Shown here in pieces: positions 45,573-54,497 of a DNA stretch of 64,000 bases (the stretch's first letter is position 1; each line of letters opens with the position of its first letter). The notes beneath the pieces were generated by a model, which did no database searches, had not been told where the DNA came from, and saw nothing but the letters and a program-made list of their open reading frames with translations. Origin of the DNA: Acetatifactor muris. GTDB lineage: Bacteria > Bacillota > Clostridia > Lachnospirales > Lachnospiraceae. The stretch spans positions 1-64,000 of the forward strand of contig NZ_JANJZD010000004.1 of the NCBI RefSeq assembly GCF_024623325.1, in the 5' to 3' direction. A program made the position numbers and the translations under genes.

Positions 45573-47126
45573 ATGTATCTTAAGAGATTGGCTGGATTTG
45601 AAAAAAACATATTGAAATGGATTCAGAAATACGACAGTGTTATTCTTATAAATTTGATATTCGGTGTGTTAGTCTATTTTACAATGATGTCAGAACATCT
45701 GGTAAACAGTATGGATGGATTGCTGCATACATCTAATTACATTGCAGGCAGAGTAGAGGTATCATCGGGAAGAGGATTGCTGCCATATTTTGATAAGTTA
45801 AGAGCTGGAGTTATGTCGGTTCCGCTGAACACTATTCTTTTGCTGGTTATTACATCAATTGCAGGTGTCCTGATTCTTGACTTGTTTGCAATTGAAAATA
45901 AGGTTTTGGGCATACTGTCGGTTATGGTTTTATCAGCGAATCCAATTATCTGTGCTACATTAGCGTATTCGTATACTGCAGTAAACTATAGTCTGGCATT
46001 TTTGTTTAGTGTTTTTTCAGTCTTTTGTATCTATCGCTGGCATAAAGTAATGGGAGTGTTGGCAGGGGGGGTATGTATTGCGATTTCTATGAGTTCTTAT
46101 CAGGCTTATATCAGTGTTACCTGTTTACTGATCCTGATGCTGTTAATAAAGATGCTGCTGCTGAATGCGGACAAAAAGAACATTTTGGGGTTTTTGGTGA
46201 AAAGTACTGTATCTATTATTGCAGGTGGAATCATATATTTTATCCTTACCCAACTACTGCTGGCCAGATTCAATACAAAACTTTCCTCCTACAAAGGAGT
46301 TTCAGGAGTATCACTGAAAAATATAATTCTGAATTTCCCTCAGAATATTCGGCAGTGCTATCGAAATTGCACTTATTTTTTTTCAAGCCATCATATGTTC
46401 TTGAATCTTCATGAAATGTTTCGGGTTGTACTGATATGTCTTATCTGTATGACAGTTTTCTGTATCATTTATCAATTTCTTATTATATTACGGAAAAACT
46501 GGAGATATGCGGCACTGTTTCTTTTATGCATAGCTTTGATTCCGATAGCAGCAAGTGCAATAACGCTTATTGTGCCGGGAAGTAACTCCAGACTGATGTC
46601 AATGAGTATGATTGTATGTATTATATTGTTGTCAGTTCTTGTTCCTGTGAAGGGGAAACTTTCTTTCTTCGCCAAACGTGGATACTGTTTGTTTCTATTG
46701 GCATTTCTTTGGGTAAATATTCTGTCAGTTACAAATGAGCAGTTGGCGCTGAAGGAAGGAAAGACGGCGTCGGCAGGACTGGCAGAGGCGGTATTGGGCG
46801 AATTGGTCACAGGCGGATATTTGGAGGAGGACTATACAGTGGCATTGATTGGCGGAGGGCCGGCAAACCCGTTATTTGCCAGAAGAGAAGCGTGGAGTAA
46901 AGTGTGGGGGGAAGACAGATTTGGAGATAGCTGGCAAAACAATAATGAATTTTGGCGTTATCTTTTCAGGGAATATTGCGGCATACAATTACATTTTTGC
47001 ACTAACGGACAATATAATGAGCTGTGCGAAAAAGAGGAGGTTATGAATATGTCGGAGTTTCCTCAAAAAGGTTCCATAATAGAAGTAGATGGAATAACTG
47101 TTGTAAAAATTTCCAATACATATTAG
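45573..47126 (+). CDS. GtrII-like polytopic membrane glycosyltransferase
   Basis: 517 residues with about ten to eleven membrane helices and a soluble C-terminal domain of about 110 residues. The opening region (FTMMSEHLVNSMDGLLHTSNYIAGR) and helix pattern resemble the GtrII glucosyltransferase family, which decorates O-antigen from a lipid-linked sugar outside the membrane. An acidic residue near the end of the first helix (NSMDG) would fit a GT-C active site. CAAAGGAGTACAGAG precedes the start. The IS inserted 24 bases upstream probably separated it from the flippase-acyltransferase transcript. A G7 run (46065-46071) is in frame. Confidence 0.62.
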   Translation: MYLKRLAGFEKNILKWIQKYDSVILINLIFGVLVYFTMMSEHLVNSMDGLLHTSNYIAGRVEVSSGRGLLPYFDKLRAGVMSVPLNTILLLVITSIAGVLILDLFAIENKVLGILSVMVLSANPIICATLAYSYTAVNYSLAFLFSVFSVFCIYRWHKVMGVLAGGVCIAISMSSYQAYISVTCLLILMLLIKMLLLNADKKNILGFLVKSTVSIIAGGIIYFILTQLLLARFNTKLSSYKGVSGVSLKNIILNFPQNIRQCYRNCTYFFSSHHMFLNLHEMFRVVLICLICMTVFCIIYQFLIILRKNWRYAALFLLCIALIPIAASAITLIVPGSNSRLMSMSMIVCIILLSVLVPVKGKLSFFAKRGYCLFLLAFLWVNILSVTNEQLALKEGKTASAGLAEAVLGELVTGGYLEEDYTVALIGGGPANPLFARREAWSKVWGEDRFGDSWQNNNEFWRYLFREYCGIQLHFCTNGQYNELCEKEEVMNMSEFPQKGSIIEVDGITVVKISNTY

Positions 47127-47218
47127 AAATTAATCTGTTTGGATGAGCTGAATATCAGATTAGGATAAAATTAGCTGCCCCAATAGCTTTCATGAAAAAA
47201 CATACAGAGGAGAAAATC

Positions 47219-50212
47219 ATGCCCAAAACAACCCACACCCACCCATCTCTGGAATCCCTCTTCCTTTCCCAGTACCTCCAGGACGCCTGGGACGACTATC
47301 TCCGCTCCCTGACCCGCGAAACCTTTCCCTGCTGGGATTACATTGTCCTCACTGCCTCTGATGAACACCAGGCAGAAGGCTTCCGGAAGCAGCTGAAACA
47401 GAGACAGGTCTCCGGCTTCCTGCCGGGACGCACCCATTTCCACGTCATTCCCGATCCGGAAGGAAGGCGGGTAGGAAGCGGCGGCGCCACCCTGAACGTT
47501 CTGCGCTCTCTGGTGGAAGAAACAAAAACGGAAGACTTTGGAAACCTGCGTATCCTGGTCATTCATTCCGGCGGGGACAGCAGGCGGGTTCCTCAGTACT
47601 CCGCCCTTGGCAAGCTGTTCTCCCCTGTGCCCCGCGTTCTTCCCAACGGCCGTCCTTCCACTCTTTTCGACGAATTTCTGGTGGCCATGTCCGGTGTGGC
47701 AGGACGTATCAGGGAGGGAATGCTGCTGCTTTCCGGAGATGTGCTCCTACTGTTCAATCCCCTCCAGATCGATTTTTCCGGGGAAGGTGCGGCAGTTTTG
47801 TCTTTCAAGGCGGATGTGGAAACGGGGAAAAATCACGGTGTCTATTTAAAGAACGATGATGATAATGTGGCAGAATTCCTTCATAAGCAGACAGTAGAGA
47901 CCCTGAAAGAAAAGGGGGCGGTGAATAACCGCGGATGCGTGGATATTGATACGGGAGCTGTCATTTTTTCTCCGGGGATACTCCGGGCGCTGTACAGTCT
48001 GGTCAAAAAGGACCCGGAGCGTTTTGTTAACGAGAAAGTACGCCTGAATCTGTATGGGGATTTCCAGTATCCCATGGCCACAGGGGCAACCCTGGAAAGT
48101 TTTCTTCGGGAGAAGTCGGAAGGGGAATACTGCCGGGAACTGGAGGAGGCCAGACGGGCTGTATGGTATGCGCTGCATCCTTTCTGTATGAAACTCCTGC
48201 GCCTTGCGCCGGCCCAATTCATTCATTTCGGCACTACGGGTGAAGTCCTGGAGCTTATGGATACCGGTGTGGAAAGTTACGCAGGGTTAGGCTGGAGCAG
48301 GTGTGTCAGCAGTTCCATCAACGACGGTGCCGCTGCAGGTTATATGAGCATTCTTTCTTCCGGTGCGGAATGTGGTAAGGGGGTATATCTGGAGGTGAGC
48401 AGTGCGGGACCGGGAGCCAGGATCGGGAACCGTACTATTCTTTCCTTTGTGGACGTCGGTGATGAGGTGGTACCGGACGATGTGGTGCTTCATGCCCTGA
48501 AACGGCGGGACGGGAAATTTGTAGCGCGTATCTATGGGACACATGATAACCCAAAAGAGGGAAAGGAGGGCTCTTTCCTGGGGACAAGCCTGGAAGGGTT
48601 TGTGAAGGCAAACGCTCTGAAAGAGAGTGAAATCTGGGATTCTCAGGAACATACTCTGTGGACAGCCAGGCTCTATCCGGTCTGTGACACGATCCGGGAA
48701 GCGATAAAAGCATCCTTGAATGTACATGCCATGGCCTGGGGGCGAGGGGATGTGGCAGTATGGAGGAGCAGTGAGCGCACCAGTCTGCAGGCAGGTTTCT
48801 ATGATGCGGATCCGGATGCCCTGATCGCATGGGAAAAGCGGATGGGGGAGCTGGTGCAGATGGATGCGCTGGAGAAGCTTATACAGGCAGGACGTCCGGT
48901 ATCGGATGTTCAGGGACTTTTCCCTGAGGGACGATTGACTTTGATTCAGAGGCAATGGATGGAAGGCCGTCTTGCCTCCGCTGATTACCGGGACAGAATG
49001 CGGTTGAACTACTATATAGGAAAAGCTTTGGGAGGAGCCGAAGGAGAACGATATATCGCTCATTGCTTTCATGCGGTTCAGGAAGCCGTGTTGAACTCTG
49101 CGGCAGAGCAGTGGAAGGAAGAAGCCGTACGGCGGATTGTACATAAAGAATGCATTGTGGAACTGCCTTTGCGCCTGAACTGGGGAGGCGGCTGGAGCGA
49201 CACGCCCCCTTACTGCTACGAGAACGGAGGGACCGTGCTGAATGCCGCGGTTTTATTGAACGGGAAGAAACCGGTGACCGTCAGGCTGACGGCGCTGGAA
49301 GAGAAGAAGATAGTCTTATCTTCCGGCGATATGGGAGTATACGGAGAATTTTGCCATATAGAGGAACTGCAGGATGCAGGAGATCCCTATGATCCGTATG
49401 TGCTTCAAAAGGCAGCGCTCATGGCCTGCGGTATCATCCCGAAGCATGGCGGCGACCTGGAGACGATACTGTGCCATATGGGGGCCGGTTTCCAGATGGA
49501 TACGGAGGTAGTGGGTGTGCCAAAGGGCAGTGGTCTGGGGACATCCAGCATTTTGGCGGCGGCCTGTGTGAAGGCGCTTTGTGCTTTTACCGCAACACCC
49601 TGTACGCCGCAGGAAATCTACAGGCATGTGCTGGTAATGGAGCAGATCATGTCCACAGGCGGGGGCTGGCAGGATCAGGTGGGCGGTCTGACGCCCGGAA
49701 TCAAATTCATCACCACCATGCCGGGGAGGTCGCAGGATATCCATGTGGAGTCTGTAAGAATGGCGGCGGAATCCCTGGAGGAACTGAACGCACGTTTAAT
49801 TCTCATCTACACCGGACAGAGGAGGCTGGCGAGAAATCTGTTGCGGGACGTGGTCGGACGGTACATCGGAAATGAGCCGGAAACGGTAACGGCGCTCAAC
49901 GAGATTCAGAGATTAGCCGCTCTGATGCGTTTTGAACTGGAGCGGGGACATATTGATGACTTTGCGCATCTGCTCTCACAGCATTGGGAGCTGTCAAAGA
50001 AGATCGACGGGGGCAGCAGCAACACCCTCATTGAACATATATTCAGTACGGTGGAAGACCTTATCGAGGGCCGGATGATCTGCGGGGCCGGCGGCGGAGG
50101 CTTTCTGCAGGCAATTGTGAAAAAGGGCGTTGGCAAAGACTCGGTCAGGGACAGACTTATGGATGTTTTCCAGGATGCAGGGATCGAAGTATGGGACTGC
50201 AGGCTGGTCTGA
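47219..50212 (+). CDS. fkp: Bifunctional L-fucokinase / GDP-L-fucose pyrophosphorylase
   Basis: About 997 residues, near the length of Bacteroides Fkp. The N-terminal 430 residues are a sugar-1-phosphate guanylyltransferase (DPEGRRVGSGGATLNVL, HSGGDSRRVPQYSALGK) followed by a beta-helix-like region. The C-terminal 360 residues are a GHMP kinase (LNWGGGWSDTPPYC at about 655, PKGSGLGTSSILAAAC at about 770, CGAGGGGFLQ near the end). It salvages free L-fucose to GDP-fucose, the donor for the GT11 enzyme at 27373. GAGGAGAAAATC places the start at 47219 rather than 47192. GC content is clearly higher than in the genes just before. Confidence 0.92.
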   Translation: MPKTTHTHPSLESLFLSQYLQDAWDDYLRSLTRETFPCWDYIVLTASDEHQAEGFRKQLKQRQVSGFLPGRTHFHVIPDPEGRRVGSGGATLNVLRSLVEETKTEDFGNLRILVIHSGGDSRRVPQYSALGKLFSPVPRVLPNGRPSTLFDEFLVAMSGVAGRIREGMLLLSGDVLLLFNPLQIDFSGEGAAVLSFKADVETGKNHGVYLKNDDDNVAEFLHKQTVETLKEKGAVNNRGCVDIDTGAVIFSPGILRALYSLVKKDPERFVNEKVRLNLYGDFQYPMATGATLESFLREKSEGEYCRELEEARRAVWYALHPFCMKLLRLAPAQFIHFGTTGEVLELMDTGVESYAGLGWSRCVSSSINDGAAAGYMSILSSGAECGKGVYLEVSSAGPGARIGNRTILSFVDVGDEVVPDDVVLHALKRRDGKFVARIYGTHDNPKEGKEGSFLGTSLEGFVKANALKESEIWDSQEHTLWTARLYPVCDTIREAIKASLNVHAMAWGRGDVAVWRSSERTSLQAGFYDADPDALIAWEKRMGELVQMDALEKLIQAGRPVSDVQGLFPEGRLTLIQRQWMEGRLASADYRDRMRLNYYIGKALGGAEGERYIAHCFHAVQEAVLNSAAEQWKEEAVRRIVHKECIVELPLRLNWGGGWSDTPPYCYENGGTVLNAAVLLNGKKPVTVRLTALEEKKIVLSSGDMGVYGEFCHIEELQDAGDPYDPYVLQKAALMACGIIPKHGGDLETILCHMGAGFQMDTEVVGVPKGSGLGTSSILAAACVKALCAFTATPCTPQEIYRHVLVMEQIMSTGGGWQDQVGGLTPGIKFITTMPGRSQDIHVESVRMAAESLEELNARLILIYTGQRRLARNLLRDVVGRYIGNEPETVTALNEIQRLAALMRFELERGHIDDFAHLLSQHWELSKKIDGGSSNTLIEHIFSTVEDLIEGRMICGAGGGGFLQAIVKKGVGKDSVRDRLMDVFQDAGIEVWDCRLV

Positions 50213-50344
50213 ATGCCGGTGGACTGTGATAACCCGCTGCGAAAAGAACTGCTTACTTTAGACGAGATTGACACAATACGAAAACAGTATGGAATCAAAA
50301 GAAAAATTAATTTTCCCCTTGCAAATGAAGTTCCAATGTGGTAG
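50213..50344 (+). CDS. Possible 43-residue ORF after fkp, perhaps a truncated gene
   Basis: An ATG immediately follows the fkp stop and opens 43 codons. The product contains RKELLTLDEIDTIRKQYG and ends in VPMW. The composition is protein-like, with an acidic helix, and suggests the start of a larger former gene. There is no separate ribosome site, so coupling to fkp translation would be needed. The end overlaps the promoter at 50319-50347. No family recognised. Confidence 0.35.
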   Translation: MPVDCDNPLRKELLTLDEIDTIRKQYGIKRKINFPLANEVPMW

Positions 50345-50347
50345 AAT
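50319..50347 (+). promoter_or_regulatory. Promoter of the queuosine-salvage transcript
   Basis: TTGCAA (50319-50324), a 17-base spacer and TAGAAT (50342-50347) stand about 50 bases upstream of the preQ1 aptamer. A hairpin TGCAGGC/GCCTGCA (50356-50374) lies between them. Confidence 0.55.
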
Positions 50348-50398
50348 GCTTTGCGTGCAGGCGCTTTGCCTGCATAGTATGGCAAGACAAAATTGCAT

Positions 50399-50439
50399 AA
50401 GACAGTTCGTGACCATCCTGTCTTTAAACAAAACTAGGG
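50399..50439 (+). promoter_or_regulatory. preQ1 class I riboswitch aptamer
   Basis: A compact stem AAGACAG (50399-50405) / CTGTCTT (50418-50424) encloses TTCGTGACCATC. It is followed by an A-rich tail, TAAACAAAACTAGGG, that can fold back to form the preQ1-I pseudoknot. Stem length, the TTCG..ACC loop and the AACAAAACTAGG-like tail match the known family. Downstream come a terminator and then a radical SAM gene and a queuosine-precursor transporter gene, the expected targets. preQ1 binding would be expected to favour termination. Confidence 0.8.
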
Positions 50440-50502
50440 ATTTGAAAACGGAAGGATTCTGCACAGGTTCCCCCTGTGCCGGAAAAAACCGTTTTTCTGT
50501 AT

Positions 50503-50527
50503 GGGCACGTTCTGCGTGCTTTTTTTT
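50503..50527 (+). terminator. Intrinsic terminator of the riboswitch expression platform
   Basis: GCACG (50505-50509), loop, CGTGC (50515-50519) and eight T (50520-50527). A competing stem, ATGGGC (50501-50506) with GCCCAT downstream, could act as antiterminator. An earlier stem GCACAGG/CCTGTGC lies at 50461-50479. The remaining leader up to 50758 shows no gene. Confidence 0.75.
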
Positions 50528-50758
50528 ATGCGCAGGCCCATGCACAAAGTGCGACTCCCTGCACCTGGAAATCTGCCGCTAAAGCGGCGCACAGGCCGCG
50601 CGACGAGCAGGAAGAAAATCTTCCCTGCCCGATTTTCACGGGAAAGGCCGTGTTTACCAGGAAATGATGTTGGCTTGCCCGCTTTGTTCTTGCAACCAGA
50701 ACTGATAAGACAATGAGATGCATTGTGCATATTTTTAGCTGCACAGAAAGGAAGCGCC

Positions 50759-51493
50759 ATGGAAGATTTTAACCCAAACCGCTATGCGGTCATCAATGAA
50801 AAAAATCCCCGTGAAATCGTAATGCTGCGGGGCCTTGGCTGTTCTTGGAGACGGTGCCGCTTCTGCGACTACCATCTTGATTTTTCCCCGGACAGCAGTG
50901 CAAATTTTGCCCTGAACCGGGAACAGCTTGAAAAAGTCACTGGCATCCACCATAAGCTTGAGGTGATTAATTCCGGCAGCTTTGTGGATTTGGATGAGGA
51001 AACCCTCGCACTGATTGAAACAGTCTGCAAAGACTGCCATATCACCCAGGTACATTTTGAGTGCCACTGGCGGCACAGGGAGGCAATTCCCCCATTCCGC
51101 AAGCGTTTTGCAGCCCATGGGATTGAACTGAAGGTGAAAACCGGCGTGGAAACCTTCGATGCCCTATTCCGGGAAAGCTATCTGGATAAAGGCATTGACG
51201 CCCGTTCCCCAGAGGAACTGGCGGAATATTTTGACGAGATCTGCCTGCTGCAGGGCATCCCCGGCCAGACTGCGGAAAGCATGGACAGGGACATTCAAAC
51301 CGGCCTTGCCTATTTTGAGCGGGTCTGCATCAACATTATGCAGGAAAACAAAAAGCCCATCAAGCCAGACCCCCGTGTCATTGCAAGTTTCACCAAGGAA
51401 CTTTATCCAAAATACATAGAAAACAGCCGGGTAGATATTTTAATGGAAAATACTGCTTTCGGCGTAGGAGGAGTTGTAGAACATGCAGAATGA
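50759..51493 (+). CDS. Radical SAM protein of queuosine salvage (candidate queuine lyase QueL)
   Basis: About 244 residues. The cluster motif near the N-terminus is GCSWRRCRFCDYH: Cys 28, 33 and 36, a CX4CX2C spacing instead of the standard CX3CX2C. Further barrel strands include LEVINSGSFVDLDEET, VHFECHW and LKVKTGVETFD. The combination with a preQ1 riboswitch upstream and a VUT-type transporter overlapping downstream suggests the queuine lyase described in Clostridioides, which frees a 7-deazaguanine precursor from queuine. The assignment rests on context. The start at 50759 follows AAAGGAAG. Confidence 0.7.
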   Translation: MEDFNPNRYAVINEKNPREIVMLRGLGCSWRRCRFCDYHLDFSPDSSANFALNREQLEKVTGIHHKLEVINSGSFVDLDEETLALIETVCKDCHITQVHFECHWRHREAIPPFRKRFAAHGIELKVKTGVETFDALFRESYLDKGIDARSPEELAEYFDEICLLQGIPGQTAESMDRDIQTGLAYFERVCINIMQENKKPIKPDPRVIASFTKELYPKYIENSRVDILMENTAFGVGGVVEHAE

Positions 51494-52205
51494 AATTCTT
51501 TTATTGGTATCCTTATTTCTTACTTTTTCCACAGTCGTATTCCTATTCTGGCTGTTTCAGGAGCAGGGGCTGTATTTGTGGACTGTGCTGGCTACCATTG
51601 CGGCAAATATTGAAGTTTTGATAATGGTAACTGCTTTCGGTATGGAAATGACGCTGGGCAATATCCTGTTTGCCTCAACTTTTCTGGTAACGGACATTTT
51701 GAGTGAGCTTTATGGGAAAAAAGCCGCCCAGACTGCGGTTTACCTTGGGATTGCCACTTCAGTCATTTTCATTTTCTTAAGCCAGTCCTGGATGCTGTAT
51801 GTGCCAAATGAAAGTGATTTTGCAACCCCGGCCATCCGCACAGTCTTCTCCAATACCCCCCGCTTAATGGCGGTAGGCATTATTGTATACGTCATTGTCC
51901 AGCTTTTCGACGTATGGGCATATCATAAATGGTGGACGTTCACCAAAAGCAAATTCGGGGATTCCAAGAAATTCCTGTGGCTCCGGAACAATGGCTCCAC
52001 GCTGGTATCCCAGCTTCTAAACACAGTCCTGTTCACATGGGGCGCATTTTTGGGCACCTATGACACAAAGACACTGGTTTCCATTGCTGTCGCCAGCTAT
52101 ATTATTTTTGTGGCCACAAGCATTGCGGACACGCCCTTCGTGTATGCGGCACGGTATCTGCACCAGAAAAAACAGGCGGTTTCCACTTACGCAAAAAGCC
52201 GCTGA
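51483..52205 (+). CDS. Queuosine precursor transporter (VUT/YhhQ family)
   Basis: 240 residues with about six membrane helices. Landmarks of the family are FASTFLVTDILSELYGKKAA near residue 60 and VYVIVQLFDVWAYHKW, with SQLLNTVLFTWGAF late in the protein. The family imports preQ1, preQ0 or queuine. It overlaps the radical SAM gene by 11 bases, and TAGGAGGAG lies in that gene's end, so the two are co-translated under the riboswitch. Confidence 0.88.
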   Translation: MQNEILLLVSLFLTFSTVVFLFWLFQEQGLYLWTVLATIAANIEVLIMVTAFGMEMTLGNILFASTFLVTDILSELYGKKAAQTAVYLGIATSVIFIFLSQSWMLYVPNESDFATPAIRTVFSNTPRLMAVGIIVYVIVQLFDVWAYHKWWTFTKSKFGDSKKFLWLRNNGSTLVSQLLNTVLFTWGAFLGTYDTKTLVSIAVASYIIFVATSIADTPFVYAARYLHQKKQAVSTYAKSR

Positions 52206-52242
52206 GCTGTTACAAGTTGCAGTAGATGACTGGTACTTTCCA

Positions 52243-52280
52243 CAGGATTTCATGGTTCCTCAGATAACCATGAAATCCTG
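52243..52280. terminator. Perfect 15-bp hairpin after the transporter gene
   Basis: CAGGATTTCATGGTT (52243-52257) and AACCATGAAATCCTG (52266-52280) pair exactly around an 8-base loop. It ends the queuosine unit, although no U-run follows. The remaining 300 bases to 52595 hold no clear gene. On the minus strand about 52380-52530 reads coding-like (LEGTAVFAIDGRRDAVWKMW) and may be a remnant. Confidence 0.6.
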
Positions 52281-52519
52281 AGAATATAGATTGAAAAATA
52301 TCACATAAGTGAATGTTCTGCCCATAACAGGATATGATATGTAATCCTGAAATCTGCCATTTAGAATTCTATAACAGTTCAAGAGCTATCCCAATTCCAG
52401 CATCCGTTCCAATGGCTTATATGCGACAAGTAGTTTTCCTTCGTCCAGTTCAACCACATTTTCCATACGGCATCGCGCCGTCCGTCTATGGCAAATACAG
52501 CGGTTCCCTCAAGGGCAGA

Positions 52520-52548
52520 TTGTTTTCCGTAATTGGGTATGGTATAAT
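52520..52548 (+). promoter_or_regulatory. Promoter of the methyltransferase gene
   Basis: TTGTTT (52520-52525), a 17-base spacer and a perfect TATAAT (52543-52548), 47 bases upstream of the ATG at 52596, which has AAGGAGTAGGAAAA as ribosome site. Confidence 0.6.
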
Positions 52549-52595
52549 TTTTCCCGGTATAAATCGTTAATTCGAAATTATAAGGAGTAGGAAAA

Positions 52596-53363
52596 ATGGC
52601 AGAATGGAATTCTGAGCAATACTTGAAATTCAAAAGTCAAAGAACACAGCCAGCTATTGATTTGGTGAGAAAAATAAGCGCTATTAATCCACAAAATATT
52701 ATTGATATTGGCTGTGGACCAGGCAACAGCACCAATGTATTAAAAAAGTACTTTCCAAATGCTCATATAGTGGGTATTGATAATTCTGAAAATATGATTG
52801 AAAAGGCAGCGGCTACATATCCGGATTTGGAATTTAAGACGATGAGCGTTGATGAAATTTGTCACGACAATGCAAATTATGATGTCATATTTTCAAATGC
52901 CTGCCTGCAATGGGTGCCAGGTCATAGAGAAATAATACCTTTGCTATTTGATAGACTTAATGAGAATGGTGTTATGGCGGTTCAAATCCCAGTCAATACG
53001 CAAGAGCCGTTATTCAAGATAATAAAAGAAATCGTAAATGAAGATAAATGGGTCTTTTTATCTTCTCTAAATGAGCAGAACGCCACATTAAACGGCGATG
53101 AATACTTTGACATTCTTTCATCGCTAACAGATAATTTTGATATATGGGAAACGGTTTACTACCACAATTTGCCATCAATAAATGCAATGGTTGAATGGGT
53201 TAAGGGAACAAGGCTCTTACCGTATATTCAGGCGTTGAATAAGACAGAGGCTCAAAGTCTAATTGATGAGATTGCGGAAAGTGCAGCTGAGATTTATAAC
53301 AAGCAAGAAAACGGTGAGATAATCTTTCGCTTCAGAAGACTGTTTTTTACTGCCATTCGCTAA
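52596..53363 (+). CDS. SAM-dependent methyltransferase, trans-aconitate 2-methyltransferase type
   Basis: 255 residues, close to Tam (about 252). Class I Rossmann motifs are NIIDIGCGPGNSTNVL (motif I), VGIDNSENMI, and FSNACLQWVPGHREIIPLL, the last typical of trans-aconitate methyltransferases. The C-terminal MVEWVKGTRLLPYI segment is also family-like. Tam methylates trans-aconitate, an inhibitor of aconitase. Whether that is the substrate here is inference. It stands alone behind its own promoter. Confidence 0.82.
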   Translation: MAEWNSEQYLKFKSQRTQPAIDLVRKISAINPQNIIDIGCGPGNSTNVLKKYFPNAHIVGIDNSENMIEKAAATYPDLEFKTMSVDEICHDNANYDVIFSNACLQWVPGHREIIPLLFDRLNENGVMAVQIPVNTQEPLFKIIKEIVNEDKWVFLSSLNEQNATLNGDEYFDILSSLTDNFDIWETVYYHNLPSINAMVEWVKGTRLLPYIQALNKTEAQSLIDEIAESAAEIYNKQENGEIIFRFRRLFFTAIR

Positions 53364-53469
53364 ATTCTTCAGGTTAGTACCGCTGATGGTGCATCTGTTG
53401 CGGTGAGCTTTTCGGTTTTCCCGAAGTGGCTGAAATTGCTGACGGGGTTTAAGCAGAGAGAAGATAGCG

Positions 53470-53604
53470 GTGGAGTATTTTGATACGGAGACATTGGAGA
53501 TGAAGAAGGCGGAGATGCTTGTTGAGGGGGATAAGGCGGTGCTGGTGAAGGATACGTTCTATAAGGGGCTTTGGAAGGTGTCGTTTACATTGAAGGAGTT
53601 TTAG
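53470..53604 (+). pseudogene. C-terminal remnant of an unidentified gene
   Basis: A 44-codon stretch reads VEYFDTETLEMKKAEMLVEG, then AVLVKDTFYKGLWKVSFTLKEF and a stop. It has believable composition but no start or ribosome site, and the preceding DNA is out of frame. Probably the end of a gene whose front was deleted. The family is not recognised. Confidence 0.4.
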
Positions 53605-53684
53605 GAGAAATAACAGATGCTTTTTGGGGGGATGTCCTGTATAATGGGAAAAAGAAATTACGGTTAAGGGAGATGGGGTTACCT

Positions 53685-54377
53685 ATGAAGGAAGAATGTT
53701 TGATATGTAAAGCACCGCTTGAATATCTGGAGACAGATGAGGTAATGGAGTGTGCCGTATGTCACAAGAAGGAGACAAGCAAGACCAGGTGTGTAAAGGG
53801 GCATTATGTATGTAATGAGTGCCATACTGCCGGTATGGATGTCATTATCGGGATGTGCCTGAAAGAAGTTTCAAAGAATCCGGTTGAGATCATGGAGAAG
53901 ATGATGGAACAGCCATTCTGTCATATGCATGGGCCGGAACATCATGTAATGGTCGGTTCGGCTTTGCTGACGGCTTTTAAAAATGCCGGAGGAAACATTG
54001 ATCTGCAGCAGGCGCTGATTGAAATGATGAACAGGGGGAAAAGTGTTCCCGGCGGGGCTTGTGGTTTTTGGGGTGCCTGCGGAGCCGGTATCAGTACCGG
54101 TATGTTTGTGTCGATTATTTCTAAATCCACGCCGCTGGCTGTTGAGCCCTTTGGTCTTTCCCATCTGATGACTTCAAAGGCTTTGGGAGAGATAGGGATG
54201 GTTGGCGGACCCCGCTGTTGTAAAAGGGATTCCTACTTGTCCATCTTTGCGGCTGTTGATTTTGTGAAAGATAATTTTGGGATTGAAATGGAAAAGCCGG
54301 AGGTAGTGTGCGGCTATTCCGCACAAAATAATCAATGTATTGGAAAACGCTGTCCATTTTCTAAAGTAAATCATTAG
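53685..54377 (+). CDS. Cys-rich protein resembling DUF5714
   Basis: About 230 residues. An N-terminal zinc-ribbon-like region (CLICKAPLEYL, then CAVCHKK, CVKGHYVCNEC) is followed by a helical domain with HMHGPEHHVMVGSALL, PGGACGFWGACGAGISTGMF and a C-terminal GGPRCCKRDSYL, CGYSAQNNQCIGKRCPF. At least 15 Cys make metal or Fe-S binding very likely. The order of motifs matches the uncharacterised DUF5714 family. The ATG at 53685 has GGGG at suitable distance. Upstream starts at 53571 and 53673 are less likely. Gene remnants lie on both sides. Confidence 0.65.
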   Translation: MKEECLICKAPLEYLETDEVMECAVCHKKETSKTRCVKGHYVCNECHTAGMDVIIGMCLKEVSKNPVEIMEKMMEQPFCHMHGPEHHVMVGSALLTAFKNAGGNIDLQQALIEMMNRGKSVPGGACGFWGACGAGISTGMFVSIISKSTPLAVEPFGLSHLMTSKALGEIGMVGGPRCCKRDSYLSIFAAVDFVKDNFGIEMEKPEVVCGYSAQNNQCIGKRCPFSKVNH

Positions 54378-54497
54378 GACGGCACCCAGTATGATATTCA
54401 TTATTTTCATAAAGACTCCGGGCTTGAAGTGGATTTCGTGATTCGATACAAAGGAGAATGCACCCTTGTGGGTCGCTGTATATGGCTTTTTTGCTGA
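54378..54497 (+). pseudogene. C-terminal fragment of a DUF4143-type ATPase
   Basis: Directly after the previous stop codon, 39 codons read DGTQYDIHYFHKDSGLEVDF, then VIRYKGECTLVG and end. The order aromatic, Lys-Asp, Glu-Val-Asp-Phe-Val-Ile is the hallmark of the C-terminal DUF4143 domain of AAA+ proteins of the bacterial/archaeal ATPase family. The ATPase part is missing, so this is a scrap left by deletion or recombination. Confidence 0.65.

Noticed and set aside
48287-49144. 285-codon minus-strand frame inside fkp
   Set aside because: Mirror of a strongly supported coding gene; no promoter or ribosome site.
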